This document shows positions 10,197-21,164 of a stretch of 64,000 bases of DNA, one piece after another. The stretch's first letter is position 1, and each line of letters opens with the position of its first letter. The stretch is from Drosophila persimilis. Taxonomy: Eukaryota > Arthropoda > Insecta > Diptera > Drosophilidae. The position numbers were made by a program, and so were the translations under genes. The DNA lies in the NCBI RefSeq assembly GCF_003286085.1, contig NW_020825288.1:24738001-24802000 (forward strand). Reading direction: 5' to 3'. The notes under the pieces are model-generated. The model made no database searches, had not been told where the DNA came from, and was given only the letters and a program-made list of their open reading frames with translations.

Positions 10197-12671
10197 CTAT
10201 TGGCGTCCCTCGGTCTCACTTGGCTCTCGTTGTTGATATGCACTGCGCTCCTGGTACTCCTCCATACGCTGCTTCATCCTAGCCAGCGACTCTTTGTACT
10301 CTATAGCCTTCTCTTCTGCGTAAAGCCTGTAGTTTTGGGCAGTCTGCATGGCGATTTGGTAGCGCTGATGCGAGGACTGCATGGCCTGCTGATGGTCACT
10401 TTGCATAACAGCAATCCGATCCTGCCAGTATTTCTCCACCTGCATGACCTGCATCTTTTGCGACTCCCACTGTTCCAACACGGTCTTCATCGATTGGCGC
10501 TCGGAATCAATGTTAGAAAATACATCGTCGAAGCCGTGCTGAAGGTCGGCTATGAGTCGTTCCTTTTCGCGACTTTTGCCCAGAATGCTTTTTAGTTCGG
10601 CATTCTTAGCGTCCAGAATTTTCGTGGACTGAGCACGCTCCTCCGTAATGGTGCGCATCAGCAGCTCCACTTCCTTCAGGCGCTGTTCATACTTGCCTTG
10701 AAGACATTGGTACTTCTCCCCTGCCTCTCGCATCTGAGAAGATAAGCTCTTAGACTCCTCCGCAATTTGATCGCAACATCGCTGCTCAATCTGCTTGATG
10801 TGCTCGTAGGTGAGCTCTGTCGAATTCGTTGACGCCTCCGTAGTACCATCGAAACTCTGGCAGGTCTCTGAAGTGTCGTGATCAGTGGCCGTCTTAGCCA
10901 AATTTGTCTGCTGTTTAATGTATTCCTTAATCTGCTCGACGTTCCTCTTGAACACAGTGACATCCGGTATCAAGAGATTACCTTGATCCACATTCCCCAA
11001 ATGTTCTTTGATTATCTTTGCCTGCCTTTTGTTGGTCTTCTGGAGCTTCGCCATTTGAATCTCAGCCTTTCTAATAACTTTCGATTTTTCAAGACATTTG
11101 CTACAATTAGCGGACATCTCTCGCTCCCATCTCTTCTGCAAGTCGTCGAGCTCTTTCTGAAGATTGTCCTTCTCTATCTTGAGCATTTTGAGATGCTCTA
11201 AGTTGATTTTATCGGATTGCATATTTCGCTTGAGATTGGCATACTGTTTGCGCTGCTCCTCGAGTTCTTTGGCAACGTCGCGTAGCTTGCTCAGCTCGTA
11301 GTTGAGAATATCATTTTCCCGAGAAGACTCCTCGTGCAGTTTTGACAGCCGATCCACCTCTAGTTTTGCTTGAGCTAACAAATCACGGTTTCGATCCATC
11401 TCCAGACGAAGTTCATCTGATTTGTCCCGCTTTGTAGTCAGCTTCCAGTTATCCTCCATCAGCCGATCACATTTCTGCCTAAGAGTTCCATTATCTTGGT
11501 TCAGTCTCAGCACTTCAGCTTGAATCCCTTTGATGCGATTGCCGCTCTTCTCGTTGAGCTCCCTTAGAGCATCCCGCTCTGCTATTAACGGCTGAATTTG
11601 CTGCTGAAGTTGCGAATAGTTTGTGGCCTTTTTCTGTAGTTCACTCAGTTCTTTTTGCAGACACGAAATGCGCGAATACTGGCGCGTTTTTTCCTCGCTT
11701 AAAGCGGTATCCTTCGTGCGAAGCAGGTGCAGATCCCTGTCGCGCTCCTTCAGCAGCTCTTGTAGCTTGATAATTTCATCAGTCGTCTCTTTGGGATTAG
11801 CTAGAGCCCGATGGAGGCGAGCCATGCGATCGTCGTGACTGAGGCAAGCGGTGACACCCTGCGGTGTTTGATTCTTTAGCAATAGAGCATCGATCGAATG
11901 CAGCCCAGCCTGAGCCCATTCGAAGTGTTTAGTCAGGACGCCAACGGTGTGCTCAAACGATGCGATCTTGGCCTCCAACTCCATAACGTACTGCTGCTGG
12001 TGAATCTTCTCTGACTCCAGTTGGCTGCATCGACTCTCGTCCATATTGAGAGACCCCTTTAGCTCATTTATCTTGACATCCTTTTGCAGTAGCATGGCTT
12101 CAAAGTCCGACTCCAGGGCTTTGTATCGTTTAGTGATTGCTTCGAATTCGTTATGTTTTCTGTCCAGCTTTTGGCACTGTGCCCGATGATGTTCCTTCAA
12201 CTCTGCGATGTTCTGCTGAAGCTGGCCACAGCTCTGCTCCAGACGTCTTTTATCCTCCCGCAGCTTCTTCATGCCGTCTTCCTGGCTCATGCACCTCGCC
12301 TGCGCTTGCTGCATCTCTTGAAATGCTCGCTTCAGTTGCTCCTCTAAGATGCTCCGGCGGTTCTCCCCCTGCTGGGCAGAGGTATGTGGCTTGTGAGACT
12401 TGGATTGGAGCTGTTTTTTTAACTTGTTCAGTTGCTCCTGTTGTATGCTGGCTGGAGCGCATTTAACTGACACCGAATTCGCTGTCGTGTAGCTTCTGAT
12501 ATCATCATCGTCGCCCTCGACATCAAAGAAATCGCTCTCCGCCAAGTCGTCCATTTTTTCGTTCCCTTGTTGCTTATCCTCTTGAGGGTATTTTCCTTTA
12601 TTCGGCTCTAGGCTCAAACTCCCATTCAAGTCTTCCGCCTCTTTCAACTGGCTCTCGCGCGGTGTAGCCAT
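10197..12671 (-). CDS. Intronless long coiled-coil protein, tandem copy 2 (824 aa)
   Basis: A single uninterrupted minus-strand frame runs from the ATG at 12671 to the stop at 10197. An in-frame ATG seven codons upstream (12692) exists but has no counterpart in copy 1, so the inner ATG is preferred. The N-terminus (about residues 1-65) is acidic and unstructured, with a DFFDVEGDDDD stretch. The rest is Gln/Glu/Lys/Leu-rich heptad-type coiled coil, including a block of about 36 residues and an ELSKLRDVAKELEEQ block that copy 1 lacks. A Cys pair (CSKC) and the EPSETE tail are shared with copy 1. Copy 2 probably represents the ancestral length, with copy 1 shortened. The function is unknown. A structural, centrosomal or sperm-related role would fit the composition, but nothing here proves it. 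Confidence 0.75.
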   Translation of the reverse strand: MATPRESQLKEAEDLNGSLSLEPNKGKYPQEDKQQGNEKMDDLAESDFFDVEGDDDDIRSYTTANSVSVKCAPASIQQEQLNKLKKQLQSKSHKPHTSAQQGENRRSILEEQLKRAFQEMQQAQARCMSQEDGMKKLREDKRRLEQSCGQLQQNIAELKEHHRAQCQKLDRKHNEFEAITKRYKALESDFEAMLLQKDVKINELKGSLNMDESRCSQLESEKIHQQQYVMELEAKIASFEHTVGVLTKHFEWAQAGLHSIDALLLKNQTPQGVTACLSHDDRMARLHRALANPKETTDEIIKLQELLKERDRDLHLLRTKDTALSEEKTRQYSRISCLQKELSELQKKATNYSQLQQQIQPLIAERDALRELNEKSGNRIKGIQAEVLRLNQDNGTLRQKCDRLMEDNWKLTTKRDKSDELRLEMDRNRDLLAQAKLEVDRLSKLHEESSRENDILNYELSKLRDVAKELEEQRKQYANLKRNMQSDKINLEHLKMLKIEKDNLQKELDDLQKRWEREMSANCSKCLEKSKVIRKAEIQMAKLQKTNKRQAKIIKEHLGNVDQGNLLIPDVTVFKRNVEQIKEYIKQQTNLAKTATDHDTSETCQSFDGTTEASTNSTELTYEHIKQIEQRCCDQIAEESKSLSSQMREAGEKYQCLQGKYEQRLKEVELLMRTITEERAQSTKILDAKNAELKSILGKSREKERLIADLQHGFDDVFSNIDSERQSMKTVLEQWESQKMQVMQVEKYWQDRIAVMQSDHQQAMQSSHQRYQIAMQTAQNYRLYAEEKAIEYKESLARMKQRMEEYQERSAYQQREPSETEGRQ

Positions 12672-13924
12672 GTCAATCCGTAAAACATGCAACGAACATA
12701 GTTATATTGTTCAATGGAAATTTTATTGTTCTCTAAATATATTTATTACGCCGTATTTTAGTTGTATAAAAATTGTTTACCAAAAACAGAATGAAACTGT
12801 ACGGTCAACAAATCTGTCTGACTAAATATTCGTTCGAGTCGATTGTAAGTAATTCAAATTTTTTGTTCAATGCTCGGCCAGCCTGCTTTATTTTCTGCAA
12901 AATATGAGTGATATATGTTAAGCTAGATATAACGCCCGAATGGTAATTCGTTGGTGGAAACAGCTACAGCGAGAGAGATGTAAAATTCGAAACCAGATTC
13001 AATTATTTGGAGAGTGGATAAGCAAAGTCCAATAATTAACAATAGAAGTTAACTTGGGATTGCGCTGCCTCTATCTTTATTTCCCAAGAATTACAAGTAT
13101 ATAGTTCTGAGGACTTGGTTTGAATGAAATTGTGGAGAGAATTGTGTGAGAAAAAGTAGAGCCTATATTTGTTGCAGTATCTGTTTCAGAAGCAGCTGGC
13201 AATGATTTTCCTTTCATTTGTTTAGTTGGTTCCGTTGGAGAAATTAAACCTTTCTTGAACGTCCTGACTCCAACCAGTCCCGCTCTCAATGGCCTGAGGT
13301 TGGTTGCCTGAAACGAAGGGACAGTATTTTAGAAATTTCCATCCATTTTCTCTCTTCTCACTTCCTTACAATATGCCTCTCCCTTATATACATTTCCCCT
13401 CTCTTTCTCTTTGAGTGCTGGCAGGACGAACATAATCGCTTGTTGATCCTTTCTAAATACCAGCGAACCGGGACTAGAACAGGGACCAGCGGGAGTATGT
13501 CGTCCGGTCCGGCTCGGCCAGCACCGGGTGACATAATCAAATCAATAATTTATGAGTCCACTTCGCTCTAAGCGGATTTACATTGCCCAACACTTGGCGG
13601 GTCTCCCTCGGGGGATCAGAGCGGAAACTTTTTCGTTTTCTTTTCTGGCAGGGTATTTGAAAACGAAACAGAATCAGAAACTGATATCAATTAGGGGAAA
13701 GTGAGAAGTTTGGTTGTCTGTCGAATTGGCCAACTTTTCACTGGCGGAATGTGGGGGAAAGAAGGAGTGGGAGGATTCGCTAAGAGTGGGAATAGGAGGA
13801 AACGACTACGCGCACACTCCGTTCGCTGTGGATGTGGATGATAATGCGAGTCAGCTAAGCAGGAAACGTGCCACAAAAAGTAACCCTGCCACCACCAAAG
13901 GGGATAACAGTGCCCGCACAATAT
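12672..13924. other. Upstream region of coiled-coil copy 2, up to the right inverted-repeat arm
   Basis: The first 170 bp or so match the upstream region of copy 1. The stretch 13405-13650 matches 9785-9965. The part between has no clear counterpart in unit 1 and no recognisable gene. The frames at 13077-13289 and 13714-13998 are not supported by any other signal. Confidence 0.4.
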
Positions 13925-14592
13925 GTTACAGTCCACACTCCGCGACAGGGGAAATAATTGCAAAGCAAACAAAAGAGAAACAGAATCAGAAACAGTGACG
14001 AGACAGAGAAACAGCAAACGAAAAATCATAAAAACTGTCGCGGTTCTCTGCTGCGGCTGCTGTCCGCTCCGCTGCTTAGCCGCTGCTCACTTTGGGATGG
14101 TTGCCATTTGTCCATCATCCATCCAGAAGCAGAGGAAGAGCAGAGGTCCGACAGAAACAGCAGCAGAGATGGCAGCAGAGCAGAGCAGCCAGCGTCAGCT
14201 TCTAAGACGCTGGCAGAGGAGCAGCAGATGGAGAAACAAGCCGCTCCAGTCGATTGCTTTTGTTTGTTTGCCAAAAGAGAAGCGACGGATAAATAAGGAG
14301 TGAAATGGGGACTCTGGACAATTGACTTTACATTCGAAAATGGTCGAAAATTGCTTATGTTACACGAATTCGAGTATTATGCAGTGGCCACCCTGTATGT
14401 TGGCCATTATGCGATTTGACTAATTTGGCGCCATTTCAGCGCACTTTTTGTCCTGTTTAGGACTGAACTCCAGCAAAGAGAGAGTCACCGTTATGATTAC
14501 AATGACCCCCATGATCCCGACCAGCAGTCGCGTGTCATACCAGTCGTAGTTCTGGCCCTGGTAGCAGTCCCCCTCTTGTTCCCGGTCCTTTG
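13925..14592 (-). repeat. Right arm of the long inverted repeat
   Basis: This is the reverse complement of 1-679. The coding part (14420-14592) is identical base for base to 1-175. The downstream non-coding part shows a modest number of substitutions and a few indels. The arm probably continues past 14592, because the partner is truncated by the window edge. Confidence 0.85.
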
Positions 14593-14636
14593 AAGAGTCG
14601 CACGATGTTGGCAGATGCTTAGCGGTAAATTTTGTC
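14420..14636 (-). CDS. Last exon of an unrecognised membrane-protein gene (right inverted-repeat copy)
   Basis: On the minus strand a pyrimidine-rich tract ending in GGCTACAG precedes an open frame that starts at 14636 with GACAAAATTTACC and runs to the TAG at 14420. The exon contributes a split codon plus 71 residues: a polar Cys/Ser-rich part (SCDSSKDREQEGDCYQGQ), a hydrophobic segment of about 20 residues, and the KKCAEMAPN tail. In-frame stops lie just upstream of the acceptor, so the exon start is well supported. I did not find the preceding exons at higher coordinates. They may lie beyond long introns, or this may be a duplicated 3' fragment without a gene. The protein is probably membrane-anchored near its C-terminus. 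Confidence 0.5.
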
Positions 14637-17600
14637 CTGTAGCCAAAGCCAGCAGCCAGAAGGATGAGGAGGACGAGGACGAGGACCAGGACGATTCAAC
14701 CAACCAAGCAACTAACCAGAGACGGAGGCAGGGACAGAGGTACAGGGTAGAGGTAGTGGCAGTGGTTGCTATCTGAGGACGCATTCTCCTCCGCTCAACC
14801 TGCTCTTCCTGCGTCCTCCATCAGCCAAGGGCCCGCAGTTTAAAGTTCCTCTTCCTCGTACCTCTTTTCAGTACAAGAATTCCCATTTCCAACCGAGCTC
14901 CATTCCAGTTTCCATTCCCCGATAGGCAAACGTTTTCCTCTCCCGCCGTGGACCCTGTTGACGGCACATTCAAAAATCCACAACAGATGCCATGACAGGT
15001 CCACCTTCCTCTGTTCCCATTCCCCTGTTAGGCCCGGGACAATGCGGCGTATGATTATTTGACTGCTAATGTGAGGAAAGTCGTCACTGACGACTAGACC
15101 CCCTAGACCCCGACTCCGCAGAGTGGTCTGTGGTCTCGGTTGGATCTTTGTTCACTACGATTCGGGCGGAGTTTACTTTAAAGTTGATTCGCCCTTAAAA
15201 ATGCTGGCCAGGCAGAGGCACACGTATCAGCAAGTATTGTCCTGCACCTACAGAATGTTGCGCAGTTGAGTGCAATGCAATCAGAAATCAGAATTCGACT
15301 GGTTTCGTGGTTCATTAGAAAGAGAATGAGATGGATATGTGGGAGGTAGTGAAAGCTTGGATGTTTCCCTCTTTTGTCGAAAGGAGTGGCGCTGATCGAG
15401 TGATTGATAATTTGATCATTTAAATGTCCCTAAAAAAGTATAATGGGCATAATCATCTTTCTTTAAAGCTTAAGCCAAATATTTAACCACTTTCAAAACT
15501 AGTCGGATTTCTTCCTAACCTTCCACTTTCTTTCTCCTATAATGTGCCATAATTTCATTATTATTTTGCCTGAACGCCGAGAGGAGGAGATCTGCTGGAC
15601 CCAGAGAGGAGGGGCATCGCTTCAGCAGACAGAAAAGTGGCTCATACGCCACATTGGCCGTAGCCGTAACCCTTTCTATCTCTCACGGCTGAAGGCGTGG
15701 CATGCCACGCATGCTGGGCACTTATGCACACACACACACACACAGAGCATGCCACATGACGCCAACTGGCAGCCACAGTTAGACAGTGAGTACAGAGAAT
15801 ACTCCAGAAATTGGGACTTTATGACTAGATTTTATTTTGAATTTGAATCAACTTTTTTCCGAATTGTAGCCAAATTAACAGATACGGACAAGAGAGAGTT
15901 GAGAGAGTATTAAGATAAATATCTCCCCCGAACCCAAACACACTAAATGGATATCCTGTAGGACCTCTACAATCTTAAAATCTTTATCGTCGATTCAATA
16001 GCATTCTCTATACCGAGGATCTACTGTAATTACGTGCCTGTATTTATTGTAGCGATTTATCGCTGCAAATATTTAGTTCTGCTTATTGAAATTCAAGTTG
16101 GATAAACTCTCACCCTCTCCCCATCCCACCACACTAGCGTTCCCCTTCCACCAGTAGCCTCTCCAAATAGTTGGTAACGCAGCAAGCGGCAGCAGCTGAA
16201 GCGACCTAGAGCCGCCGCCGGGCAGTGCCAACAAATAGCGGCAAGACAAACCCAACACCCGACACCCAGCACTTGGCCAACATCCTCCTATACCGCTGCT
16301 GGTGCTTCCCCTGCTGGTGGCTGCCACTACTGCTCCTTCTGCTGCCCTGCAGCGTGGCGTCCGCAACGCCTCCTGCCGCAACTTTTGCTGCTGCCACACT
16401 ATAAATATAACATTAATTTTTATGCTCTCATATTTAGACACGCTTCAGCGCACATCCATACTATAATGCGCTCAAACACACACACACACACATAAAGATA
16501 GGACGCCATTGAATGACGTTTATGAGCGATATCGTTGTCGCCGCGGCGCAACATCCAATGTTAAGTTTTTGGCAGAGGATTAGCAGCGCTTTAACAGCAG
16601 CATCCACAACTGTTAATGCGCTGCGGCTGAATCGTGACTGCGGGTGCGACTGCGACTGCGACCGCGACGTCTACGTCAGCGACTGCTTCTATTGTCATTT
16701 GCCACATGTGAAATTTACCGTTACTTCTTAGCCGACATTCATTCGCCGTTTACATTCCGCTCGCGTTGCGCTTGATCCGAAACTGCGTTTCGAGAGCGTT
16801 TTTGTGCATTTGAATTTTCGATTGCGATTTTGATCGCTCTACACTGTTGTTGTTGGTGTCTGTAGTTGTTTTTGTGGTTGGATCACTAATAAAGACTGTT
16901 GGAATTGGTGTGGAAAATGGACGGAGAAAGGTGTGAGAGATACAAAGGGATTTTCTATTAAACAAATTTTAAGAACAATAATTATTTGGAATATATTAAA
17001 TAATAATAAAATAAATACCAAATAATATGATTTTTTTCAAATAAATAAGGTTGTATTATACAAAAAATTACACTAACTCGAATAAATTAAATAAATAGGT
17101 ACAGAAATATCTAATACAAAATAATAAAATAATATCTAATAAAAGATGAATACAATAAAAAATTAAAATGAACAAATTAGTTTTCATTTTTTAATCTGAA
17201 AAAATGCTACGAAAAATGCTGAGAATATAATTTATTTTAAAAATGTATTTAAAAAAAAAAACAACCTTAGTCTTATTAATTTCATAAGAATCTTAATAAT
17301 AAATGAAATACAATAAATAATAAAAAAAAATAATAATTTTTTAAATTTAATTTAATTTTAAATTTAAATTTCCGATCATAGATTCTTAAGATATATTTTC
17401 CTGTATGTTTTATAACTAACGAAAAAAATTAAACACGTGCTAAAGAGATTACAAAAATAAATAAAAAACAGGAAATTTCCAAAGAATGCTATTCAAATAG
17501 TAGGGGAAAATTCTATCCAACTTCTGTCCCCCGCCCGCCGTTGTGTTTGACGCTGTTTTTAAGAAATGCACCAGCAATACTATGTTAATTACGTGAATAT

Positions 17601-18073
17601 CTTTATAGAAAATGAATGCAAACCCTCCTCGGGTCATGTAATTGTAAATGGTAAATCGAAAAAGGCATTTCGACAATGCAAAGCAAAAGCTAAGTAAAAC
17701 TTTCAGAATCGCGTCGACGGTCGAGTAGTTCGGAACCATACAGAAAGTGTTTGAATATAATTCAAGTTTCAATGAACACATTAAACCAGCCACATGGAGC
17801 CGAAAGGACTAAGTGTCTTTATAAATAAACGAAACCCTATAAAAAGGAATAAACATTACATGCATATAACGAAACAATCAATGAGTGCTATTAAAAAATA
17901 AAAAAAAATAGATTTCTTTAAACTGACCTAGAACAAATCTATATATAGCTCGAGGAGTTACACAAACAGTCGATCTAGACCAAACCAGACCTGGAAGAGA
18001 CTGATACTTATTGTGGAATCAATACAAACATTACAGAACAGAACAGACCTTTCCAAATCATTTGTCACTTTAG
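14637..18073. other. Non-coding stretch with no convincing gene
   Basis: No spliced gene was recognised. Landmarks are a (CA)n microsatellite at about 15728-15744, another near 16476-16493, a CTGCGACTGCGA-type repeat near 16640-16665, and a long A+T-rich block from about 16970 to 17470 made of TAATAAA- and AAATTTAA-like words. Open frames here are short or low-complexity. Confidence 0.4.
16970..17470. repeat. A+T-rich low-complexity block
   Basis: The block is almost entirely A and T, with repeated AATAATAAA, AAATAAAT and TTTAAATTTAA words and no coding potential. It stands out sharply from the moderate composition on both sides. Confidence 0.6.
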
Positions 18074-18431
18074 TCATGTAATTCCATATTGCGTTGTTAT
18101 GCCTTGAATTCGTAGAATTGAAGGGTATAATGAATAGGTAGGGCTATACGTAACAGGCACTTGGAACAAAAAGGTTTCCGACCTCATATCGACCAGCCAC
18201 TTGTGGATCAAGGCTGTATCGATCTCTGCATTTCCCGTTTGACAGACTACGAAAAGGTCAGGATTGTTGGAACTATCCCCATAGGGTATACTATCCAAAA
18301 TGTTTAGAAATATCAATAGATTTTCATATATTGATTACCACAAAAAGAGCTTGGAGCTTAGGTGTTTCTTGTCCCTTAACTATTAAGATTCCATTTCCAA
18401 TAACTTTTACCAACTCATCCGTCAACTCTTT
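18074..18431 (-). pseudogene. Frameshifted coding-like fragment of unknown family
   Basis: On the minus strand a good acceptor (GGGATTTCAG) is followed at 18431 by an open frame reading KELTDELVKVIGNG and onward to a TGA at 18324-18326. In a different frame the protein-like sequence continues without delay (IYENLLIFLNILDSIPYGD, later NPDLFVVCQTGNAE) to a stop at 18074. Together they give about 115 residues of ordinary, non-repetitive composition interrupted by a single-base frame change. This suggests a recently damaged gene or a sequencing/assembly error. I do not recognise the family. Confidence 0.35.
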
Positions 18432-18756
18432 CTGAAATCCCATATGCGAGTACCTACTCGTAGATTAGGGTATCCGCTCATTATCTGTATTTGTGCCAAG
18501 GGCTATCTATCAATCGGACCAGTCGATAGATCCGCAGGCCAGACCCTTCACGCCTGCCAAAGACACAAAAGACCGTGCATTCCTCTCCAGCGATTCGCAC
18601 TCGACGGAACTTGAACACACGACTCGTGGTCCGGGGCCCAAAAGCGATAAAATGCAGCGTCAAGTGGAGTGCTTGATTAGGCGCGCGATTTGCCTGCCAT
18701 TTCGAACGCCTGCAATTAGAAACGGCCGCAGATTGTAAACTAAACAGAGGGGGTAC

Positions 18757-18776
18757 GGGGGGGGGGGGGGGGGGGG
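18757..18776 (+). repeat. Poly-G tract (20 G)
   Basis: An uninterrupted run of 20 G lies within a G-rich stretch. Homopolymer length is unreliable in sequencing. The run could form a quadruplex, but nothing shows a function. Confidence 0.8.
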
Positions 18777-19586
18777 AGTGCTGGGAACTGTCACGAGCAA
18801 GTATCACTCGCAACCTGGCTGGGGGTGGTGCTTGAAAAATGATTTACACGCGTAAATCATAAATTATGTCCCATTTCAAGTGGCCCGAAACGACAGAAGC
18901 GGATGACAAATGCAGATGATTACAATGGAAATAATGATGATTGGGAGGGATGCTGCTGACGATTGAGACGACTGTTGTGATGATTACTTTGATGGTTTTC
19001 AGAATTGAACTCCTTTGTTTCGATGGCTGCAGTTTTCAGTTCCAGTTCCGGCCAAAACCTGTCCGACTCTTATCAGCCAACCGCCACCTATCGACGTCAT
19101 TCAAAATTCAACTCAAAATCAAATCAATTCAATTTCGAATTTCACATTTCAATCGCTCGCAATACACTCTCACACCTGTAGTTTGATGGAAAGCCACGCA
19201 ACATTCAATGCTAATGAGCTGCCCGATTCCGATTCCGATTCCGATTCGGATTCCATTTCAGTTCGCGTCGGTCGCTGCTGGGCATAGCACCGTTAATAGC
19301 TCCGGGTCGTCAACATACCACCTGCTACCCAAGAACACCTGGATATAGCTAATATATACTATACTCGAGTATATATGGCAGCACAATTGTCGTACGATTA
19401 TCGCACGTCCGGCTGTCCGCTTTGTCCGGCTTAATTAATAGAACAATATATCTTTTTTGCGCACTGATAACACGTCAGAGGCCGCTGGTAACGCAAAAAG
19501 GAAGTCGCGATCTCTAGATAAAGTCTGAAAGATATATTTAGCTATAGTACAAGGCGTTGCACGGTCGGTTTTTTCCGGGAATAACC

Positions 19587-19799
19587 ATGCTGCAAAGTGA
19601 TCTCCGTGTACTAAAATCCCTACTAATTGTGTTCTTATGGGCATTGTCCTGTTGTCAAGGTTGGTACGATAGTTTACAGATCCGGATACTGAATCCTTTC
19701 ATTGATCAGTCCTATTTTTCATATAAAAAAGTTAACATTTTGCTGTTTTTCTCATCGTCCGTCATTGATTATTTTATCCACATAACGCAATTCCTGTAA
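19587..19799 (+). CDS. Small ORF with signal-peptide-like start (uncertain)
   Basis: From ATG 19587 the frame encodes 70 residues. It begins with a charged n-region and a hydrophobic core (LLIVFLWALSCCQG) that looks like a cleavable signal peptide, followed by a short aromatic-rich tail and a TAA. A minus-strand frame over 19435-19644 overlaps its start and looks equally protein-like, so at most one of them is real. It could also be the damaged first exon of a secreted or membrane protein. No downstream exon was identified and no family recognised. Confidence 0.2.
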   Translation: MLQSDLRVLKSLLIVFLWALSCCQGWYDSLQIRILNPFIDQSYFSYKKVNILLFFSSSVIDYFIHITQFL

Positions 19800-21164
19800 G
19801 AGATCTTTTAAACATTAAGTTCTGCAAATCTCATCGATCAGATTTTGTTTCACTATATATGGGGATACAAATGGGATCACTAATTAAGTCTTAGAACTAT
19901 CAGTGTTGAACACTATCGTAAATATTCGCAAACATCCGTCCAATATCAAAACTGAACAACTTTCCACTTGAAAGTTCCTTATGTTTCCCCGCAAACAATT
20001 GAGAAAGCTATTGAAGATCTTGAAGTGGGTTTGTCTATGCAATGTAACGACAATTTTTCATAATGAAGGCCTAATTAAAGTTCCATAAGAGCTTCAATTT
20101 GATGTAATTACTACCCGTAGTTCCAGGTCCGTCCGGTCATAGCGACGAAAATTCGATGACTTGGTTGGTCCCCATAAAAACTTTTATGAAAGGGCGTTCG
20201 CTTAGTACTTCTCCGCTTTTAGTGACAAACCGACGATATATAGCTTATACCGACGATATTTTTTCCAGTTCACCAGGTTTTTCGACGTGCCGAAAGAAAA
20301 TACAGCGAAATAATGCCAAAAAAATTAATCATTAAGCGACGCTGTTAGAAACGTATTTATTTATCAGTGATCGGCACCGATTTCAAAGGAAGAAGTGGAT
20401 GAATACGTTCTTATTGACAATTATTTTTCATTGACAAACATTTAAATACCAAAAAAAAAAAGTTTATTTTTTCGGTAATCTTAATCTAAAATCTGTAAAA
20501 ATATTGATCGCCTTCAGATCATAGCCTAAGCCATTCACAATATGTACATATGTATGTATGTACCAAAATCATTAACCTGTCATATATGCACATACATAGA
20601 TCATAGATTGCTTCGATCTTTCAACGATAGCCACAGGTTGAATAATCCATTCACTAGCAACGCGACAACACTCACTTCATTGATCATTGATCAACAGGTT
20701 TCCCTCGAGCACTTAAGAGCAGTTGAAAAATATACAATAATGTATCTGCAGAAACATCAAGAGCAAGCAGAAGCAGCATCGTTTCGGAGCAAGAGAGCCA
20801 CATGGTGCGCGATCCCTCTCTCTCTCTCGCTCTCTTCGGGCTAGTTTCTGGCTGGCCGTATATTCTCATGAGGTGTGTGATAAGACCACCTTGAGGTAGT
20901 AGCGCAAAAGCAAAGGCAAACGCGAAAAAACAAAGCAAAATCAAAATCAAAATCAAAAAGAAAGACAAGCTCTCTTCTCTCTCTTAGCCACAGAGACCAG
21001 TCGCGAAGCGATGCGGCGACCGCGCGATCAAATCGGATCGTATAGGATCGAAATCGTTGACAAATCGCTTAAAATTGCAGGCAGATTCTCGACACGACTT
21101 CAGTTGACAACGGCGCGTTGTGGACACCGAGTATTGTGCTGGCGGTTTTTTTTTCAAAAAAAAA

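Larger units (their letters stand above)
9981..13650. repeat. Tandem duplication, unit 2
   Basis: This is a direct repeat of 6570-9965. Similarity starts abruptly at GGATATGTCGG (9981) and can be followed to the CGGGGGATCAGAGCGGAAAC stretch near 13630. It contains the longer coiled-coil gene. The right boundary lies less than 300 bp from the right inverted-repeat arm, so both duplications belong to one rearranged neighbourhood. Confidence 0.8.
18432..20859. other. Intergenic stretch upstream of the first LpR gene
   Basis: Apart from the weak fragments listed separately and the poly-G tract, I see no gene. There is a run of GATTCC hexamers near 19227-19255. A minus-strand frame near 20120-20260 has a short protein-like reading broken by a stop, not strong enough to call. 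Confidence 0.35.

Noticed and set aside
12672..12692. Start of coiled-coil copy 2 at the upstream ATG 12692
   Set aside because: The corresponding codon in copy 1 is not ATG, while the inner ATG at 12671 aligns with the start of copy 1.
14497..14784. 95-codon minus-strand frame over the right inverted-repeat exon
   Set aside because: It is in a different frame from the better-supported exon at 14420-14636 and consists of a Ser/Leu-rich read of the pyrimidine tract before the acceptor.
15540..15913. 123-codon + strand frame
   Set aside because: It includes a CA-repeat-derived HTHTHT run, has no recognisable domain or splice context, and is composed of unrelated stretches.
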